From contig JBILMZ010000150.1 in assembly GCA_044375275.1 (NCBI GenBank), positions 1 through 8,541 on the forward strand: DNA of 8,541 nucleotides. Reading direction: 5' to 3'. The notes under the pieces are model-generated. The model did not search any database, was not told the DNA's origin, and saw only the letters and a program-made list of their open reading frames with translations. The DNA is from SZUA-430 sp044375275. Lineage in GTDB: Bacteria; Pseudomonadota; Alphaproteobacteria; Micropepsales; Micropepsaceae. Shown piece by piece: positions 5,587 through 8,541 of the stretch. The translations under genes and the position numbers were made by a program. Within the stretch, counting starts at the first letter, position 1; every line of letters begins with the position of its first letter.

Positions 5587-6030
5587 TCAGGGCGATCCGG
5601 CGACCATGAAATTTTTTACAGGGTGTAGTCGTACGTGCTTCGTCAGCTTCCCCCCTGCATAGAAGTTGAAAGTCATGGTCCGATCGGCGGGCTTGAACAC
5701 AAAAAGAGGTGCTACCCCGCCAGCCCGACGCAATATGTTGTTCCTGAAATCCACTTTCCCTCGCACCGCGTGCTCCCATTCGCGGGGGAGCATGCGCTTG
5801 ATCTTGTTGGTCAAGCTTAACCGCTCCGGCAGGGTGGTGTCCTTGACCTGGATCGAAAGGGCCGTCGCGTGGATGACATTTCCCTTATCAACCTGCAGGC
5901 GAACGGCCACGATCCAGTCTGCGGACTCGGAGAAACCTTCCCAGCGGCCCACAGGCGCTTCCTCGGCTCCGCAGCCTGTCAGGGCCAGGAAGGTGCAAGC
6001 GAGAACGAACATTCTGATGAGACGGGTCAT
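5587..6030 (-). CDS. predicted lipoprotein of unknown function
   Basis: This 147-residue protein has signal MTRLIRMFVLACTFLA with lipobox L17-T18-G19-C20, then a mature part opening with GRWEGFSESADWIVAVRLQV (28-47) and ending in a beta-rich stretch FNFYAGGKLTKHVRLHPVK. The opening G-x-W-E-G pattern and alternating hydrophobic strands suggest a small beta-barrel or lipocalin-like fold; this is only an impression and no family is assigned. The frame is open to an ATG at 6090, but GGAG eight bases before the ATG at 6030 and the immediate signal peptide decide the start. It is the first gene of the three-lipoprotein group and diverges from the aminotransferase across a palindrome-rich control region. 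Confidence 0.68.
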   Translation of the reverse strand: MTRLIRMFVLACTFLALTGCGAEEAPVGRWEGFSESADWIVAVRLQVDKGNVIHATALSIQVKDTTLPERLSLTNKIKRMLPREWEHAVRGKVDFRNNILRRAGGVAPLFVFKPADRTMTFNFYAGGKLTKHVRLHPVKNFMVAGSP

Positions 6031-6067
6031 GGTTTGAACTCCGGGCAGAACCCTGCGCTGCAATTGT

Positions 6068-6089
6068 TGTTCCCAGCCGCTAAGGAACA
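6068..6089. repeat. inverted repeat TGTTCC-N10-GGAACA
   Basis: TGTTCC (6068-6073) and GGAACA (6084-6089) form a 6-bp dyad with a 10-bp spacer in the divergent region upstream of the lipoprotein gene. It is operator-like in form, but it is not the direct-repeat LexA box of this bacterial class. Confidence 0.35.
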
Positions 6090-6090
6090 C

Positions 6091-6105
6091 TTAAGGCGAA
6101 TTAAC
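6091..6105 (+). promoter_or_regulatory. possible CtrA-like site TTAA-N6-TTAAC
   Basis: TTAA (6091-6094) and TTAAC (6101-6105) lie six bases apart between divergent genes. The classic CtrA consensus is TTAA-N7-TTAAC, so the spacer is one base short and the call is tentative. Confidence 0.3.
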
Positions 6106-6147
6106 CGGTTTTTGGTCAAAACCGCGCAGTGGCACGCTGCGGCGTGC
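6106..6147. repeat. two adjacent short perfect hairpins upstream of the aminotransferase
   Basis: CGGTTTT (6106-6112), loop TGGTC, AAAACCG (6118-6124) is a perfect 7-bp stem. Only 7 bp later GCACGC (6132-6137), loop TGCG, GCGTGC (6142-6147) is a perfect 6-bp stem. They could be operators or leader structures for the gene starting at 6207. On the minus strand TTGACC (6114-6119) overlaps the first stem and could serve as a -35 element for the lipoprotein gene, though no good -10 follows. Confidence 0.4.
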
Positions 6148-6206
6148 GCCCTGCGGGTCGAATCGGGTACCAGAAACGCCTCATTTCTGAACATGGTGGT
6201 TTCCCA

Positions 6207-7433
6207 ATGAGCGGATCAGCCTCGCTGCCTCCCGGGTTCCTCTCCCGCGCGCTGTCTCGGATCAAGCCGTCGCCGACCATTGCCGTTTCGCAAAAGGCGA
6301 GGGACCTTCTGGCGCAGGGACGGGACGTCATCGGGCTTGGCGCGGGCGAGCCTGACTTTCCGACGCCGGACAACATCAAGCAGGCAGCCTTCCGCGCGAT
6401 TGAGCGCAACGAGACCCGCTACACGGCGGTCGAGGGCATTCCCGAGTTGCGCAAGGCCATTGCCGACAAGTTCAAGCGCGAGAACGGCCTCGACTACAAG
6501 CCATCGCAAACACTTGTGGCACCGGGCGGGAAGGCCATCATCTTCAACGCCTTCCTGGCGACGCTCAATCCCGGGGACGAGGTGATCATCCCTGCGCCGT
6601 ACTGGGTGAGCTATCCTGACATCGTGCAGCTTTGCGGTGCCACGCCAGTCGTCATCGAGACGACCGAGAAGACCGGGTTTCGTCTTGATGCCGCCCAGCT
6701 GGCCAAGGCGATCACGCCCAAGACCAAGTGGCTGATGCTGAATGCGCCCTCCAATCCGACGGGGGCGGCCTACACGGCTGCGCATCTCAAGGCGCTGGCC
6801 GATGTTCTCGTCGAGCATCCGCACGTGTGGGTCCTCACGGATGACATGTACGAGCACATCCTGTTCGACGGCTTCACGTTTGCAACGATTGCCCAGGTGG
6901 AGCCGAAGCTCTATCCGCGCACGCTGACCATGAATGGTTGTTCGAAGGCTTATTCGATGACGGGCTGGCGCATCGGTTATTGCGCCGGGCCGGAGCCGCT
7001 GATCAAGGCCATGGCTGCCATCCAGTCGCAATCCACGACCATGGCGACATCTGTCAGCCAGTGGGCGGCCGTCGAGGCGCTCAATGGGCCGCAGGACTTC
7101 ATCCCCATGCGCGCCGCCAGTTTCCAGAAACGCCGTGACCTCGTCGTCTCCATGCTCAACCAGGCCAGCGGTATCAGTTGCCCGAAGCCGGAAGGCGCCT
7201 TCTACGTCTATCCATCCTGTGCAGGTGCAATAGGAAAGGTGGCGCCGTCCGGCCGCGTCATCAGCAATGACGAGGTCTTCGCTGCGGAGCTACTGGAAGC
7301 GGAAGGCGTTGCGATCGTGCATGGCGCGGCGTTCGGGCTGTCGCCCTATTTCCGGATATCCTATGCGACCTCCGAAGAGGTGCTGGAGAAGGCCTGCGAA
7401 CGCATCCAGCGTTTCTGCGCGAACCTGCGCTAG
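6207..7433 (+). CDS. class I-beta PLP aminotransferase (aspartate/prephenate aminotransferase type)
   Basis: This 408-residue cytoplasmic enzyme of fold type I transfers an amino group, most likely between aspartate and 2-oxoglutarate, and in many relatives also to prephenate to make arogenate. All expected motifs are visible: RIKPSPTIAVSQKA near the N-terminus (Lys20 in the position typical of the I-beta group), GEPDFPTP, YTAVEGIPELRKAIA, PGGKAIIFNAF, YWVSYPDI, NAPSNPTGA with Asn183, TDDMYEH with Asp212 and Tyr215, SKAYSMTGWRIGY with the PLP lysine Lys247, and YFRISYA with the carboxylate-binding Arg383. The frame opens at 6129, but the family N-terminus fits the ATG at 6207. A five-codon mini-frame (ATG at 6193) stops in TGA overlapping this ATG. 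Length is normal. The gene is followed 111 bp later by the EF-G-like gene on the same strand. Substrate range cannot be decided from sequence. Confidence 0.93.
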   Translation: MSGSASLPPGFLSRALSRIKPSPTIAVSQKARDLLAQGRDVIGLGAGEPDFPTPDNIKQAAFRAIERNETRYTAVEGIPELRKAIADKFKRENGLDYKPSQTLVAPGGKAIIFNAFLATLNPGDEVIIPAPYWVSYPDIVQLCGATPVVIETTEKTGFRLDAAQLAKAITPKTKWLMLNAPSNPTGAAYTAAHLKALADVLVEHPHVWVLTDDMYEHILFDGFTFATIAQVEPKLYPRTLTMNGCSKAYSMTGWRIGYCAGPEPLIKAMAAIQSQSTTMATSVSQWAAVEALNGPQDFIPMRAASFQKRRDLVVSMLNQASGISCPKPEGAFYVYPSCAGAIGKVAPSGRVISNDEVFAAELLEAEGVAIVHGAAFGLSPYFRISYATSEEVLEKACERIQRFCANLR

Positions 7434-7544
7434 ACGTTTTTCCCTTGCGCTTGGATGAAATCCGGCGGAACGTGGTGACGCCCGGTTTCGAGGGCGTGCC
7501 TCTTATCGCTGGTTGCGCCACCCGGGCTTACAGGGAGCAACCTC

Positions 7545-8541
7545 ATGGCAGACAAGAACGTCAAGGGAGGACATGGGCCACGCTGCGTGGCCATCGTGGG
7601 ACCTCAGGGCAGCGGCAAGACAACGCTGCTTGAAAGCTTGTTGTGGGTGACCGGCGCGATCAGCCGCAAGGGCAGCCACGCGCAGCAGAACACGATTGGC
7701 GATGCCTCTGCTGAAGCGCGCGAGCGCATGATCAGCGTGGACATCACGCCTGCGACGGTCGGCTATCTCGGCGACACGTTCACGTTCCTCGATTGCCCGG
7801 GTTCCATCGAGTTCCTGCAGGAAACGCTGAATGCGCTGGCGGGCGTGGATGCCGCCATCGTGGTCACGGAACCGGATCCTGCCAAAGCGGCGATCCTTCA
7901 GCCATTGCTGAAGCGTCTTGAAGATCTTTCGATTCCGCATTTCCTGTTCGTCAACAAGATCGACAAGGCACAAGGCCGGATCCGCGACCTGCTTGCCGCC
8001 CTGCAGCCGTCGAGCGCGAAGCCGCTGGTGCTGCGCCAGGTGCCAATCTGGAAAGACGGAATCGTCTCTGGCTTTGTCGATCTCGCCCTCGAGCGGGCCT
8101 ATGTCTATCGCGAGCATGCCGCATCCGAAGTCGTCGGTATTCCGTCCGAGCTCGCGGATCGCGAGCACGAGGCGCGCTACCAGATGCTCGAAAAACTGGC
8201 CGACTATGATGATCACCTCATGGAGGAGCTTCTCTCGGACATCGATCCGCCCCGGGACGAGATCTTTGCCGACCTGTCGCGCGAGCTGGCTGAAGGCCTG
8301 ATCGTGCCGGTGCTCATCGGTTCGGCTGAACGCGACAATGGCGTGCGGCGGCTGCTCAAGGCGCTGCGTCATGAAGTTCCCGAAGTGGGGCGCGCGGCCG
8401 AACGGCAGGGGCTGACGGCCAAAGGCGATGATCCGGTCCTGCAGGTGGTCAAAACGGTGCACGGGGCGGGCGGGAAGCTCTCACTCGCGCGCGTGTTTCG
8501 CGGCATCCTCAAGGATGGCGCCGTGCTGGTTCGTGGCGATG
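7545..8541 (+). CDS. EF-G-like translational GTPase (N-terminal 332 residues, runs off right edge)
   Basis: This is the G domain and the beginning of domain II of an elongation factor G-like protein (FusA2/PRK12740-type paralogue), not the main ribosomal translocase. G1 is GPQGSGKT (19-26). The switch I region reads ERMISVDITPA (from about Glu60) where true EF-G has RGITI, with Ser64 in place of the G2 threonine. G3 is DCPGS (83-87), with Ser87 at the position of the catalytic His of DTPGH. G4 is NKID (137-140) and G5 is GSA near 264. Domain II starts around PVLQVVKTVHGAGGK. GGGAG eight bases before the ATG supports this start. GTP binding looks intact, but ribosome-stimulated hydrolysis by the usual mechanism is doubtful. 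No operon partner is obvious beyond the upstream aminotransferase. The C-terminal domains lie outside the window. Confidence 0.85.
   Translation, partial: MADKNVKGGHGPRCVAIVGPQGSGKTTLLESLLWVTGAISRKGSHAQQNTIGDASAEARERMISVDITPATVGYLGDTFTFLDCPGSIEFLQETLNALAGVDAAIVVTEPDPAKAAILQPLLKRLEDLSIPHFLFVNKIDKAQGRIRDLLAALQPSSAKPLVLRQVPIWKDGIVSGFVDLALERAYVYREHAASEVVGIPSELADREHEARYQMLEKLADYDDHLMEELLSDIDPPRDEIFADLSRELAEGLIVPVLIGSAERDNGVRRLLKALRHEVPEVGRAAERQGLTAKGDDPVLQVVKTVHGAGGKLSLARVFRGILKDGAVLVRGD

Noticed and set aside
6193..6210. Five-codon mini-frame with its stop overlapping the aminotransferase ATG
   Set aside because: Too short to separate from chance, and there is no recognisable leader-peptide signal.
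7405..7441. Possible terminator at the end of the aminotransferase gene (GCGC repeats followed by GACGTTTTT)
   Set aside because: The best stem is only four base pairs and overlaps the stop codon; too weak to call.
7503..8462. 319-codon minus-strand frame over the EF-G-like gene
   Set aside because: It is antisense to a GTPase with clear G motifs; His/Arg-rich composition is typical of a shadow frame.

Overview
The window looks like chromosomal DNA of an alphaproteobacterium, possibly near Caulobacterales/Hyphomonadaceae. This rests on the GC-rich codon use, a class I-beta aspartate/prephenate-type aminotransferase, an EF-G-like paralogue, an alphaproteobacterial-type LexA box (GTTC-N7-GTTC) and a possible CtrA-like site. 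The placement is inference. There are no rRNA, tRNA, CRISPR or insertion-sequence features.

Layout. Positions 1-3103 carry five minus-strand genes with gaps of about 26-91 bp. In transcription order they are: a multi-pass membrane protein (3103-2519), a small one-helix protein with an acidic, proline-rich tail (2458-2147), a PF10118-type ferritin-like diiron protein (2083-1211), a four-helix membrane protein resembling styrene-oxide isomerase (1184-681), and the 5' part of uvrB (589 to the left edge). uvrB has its own sigma70-like promoter, placed so that its message would be leaderless. Positions 3104-3564 are a gene-free divergent region holding a perfect LexA-type box and a 9-bp inverted repeat. 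Positions 3565-4650 (+) encode a membrane-anchored SRPBCC + GyrI-like fusion, followed by a 12-bp-stem hairpin shared with the converging gene on its right.

Positions 4742-6030 (-) hold three small predicted lipoproteins: an MliC-like lysozyme-inhibitor homologue, a 99-aa unknown and a 147-aa unknown. A divergent control region with several palindromes (6031-6206) separates them from a plus-strand class I-beta aminotransferase (6207-7433). The start of an EF-G-like translational GTPase (7545 to the right edge) follows; it lacks the canonical catalytic histidine.

The most interesting points are: (1) the likely co-transcribed pair of a diiron protein and a styrene-oxide-isomerase-like protein, which keeps the heme-ligand histidine but differs at the recalled pocket residues and could be an oxygenate-then-isomerise module; (2) the perfect SOS box at the head of the gene run that ends in uvrB; (3) the EF-G-like protein with Ser in place of His in the G3 motif; (4) the MliC homologue lacking the Ser/Lys inhibitory residues.
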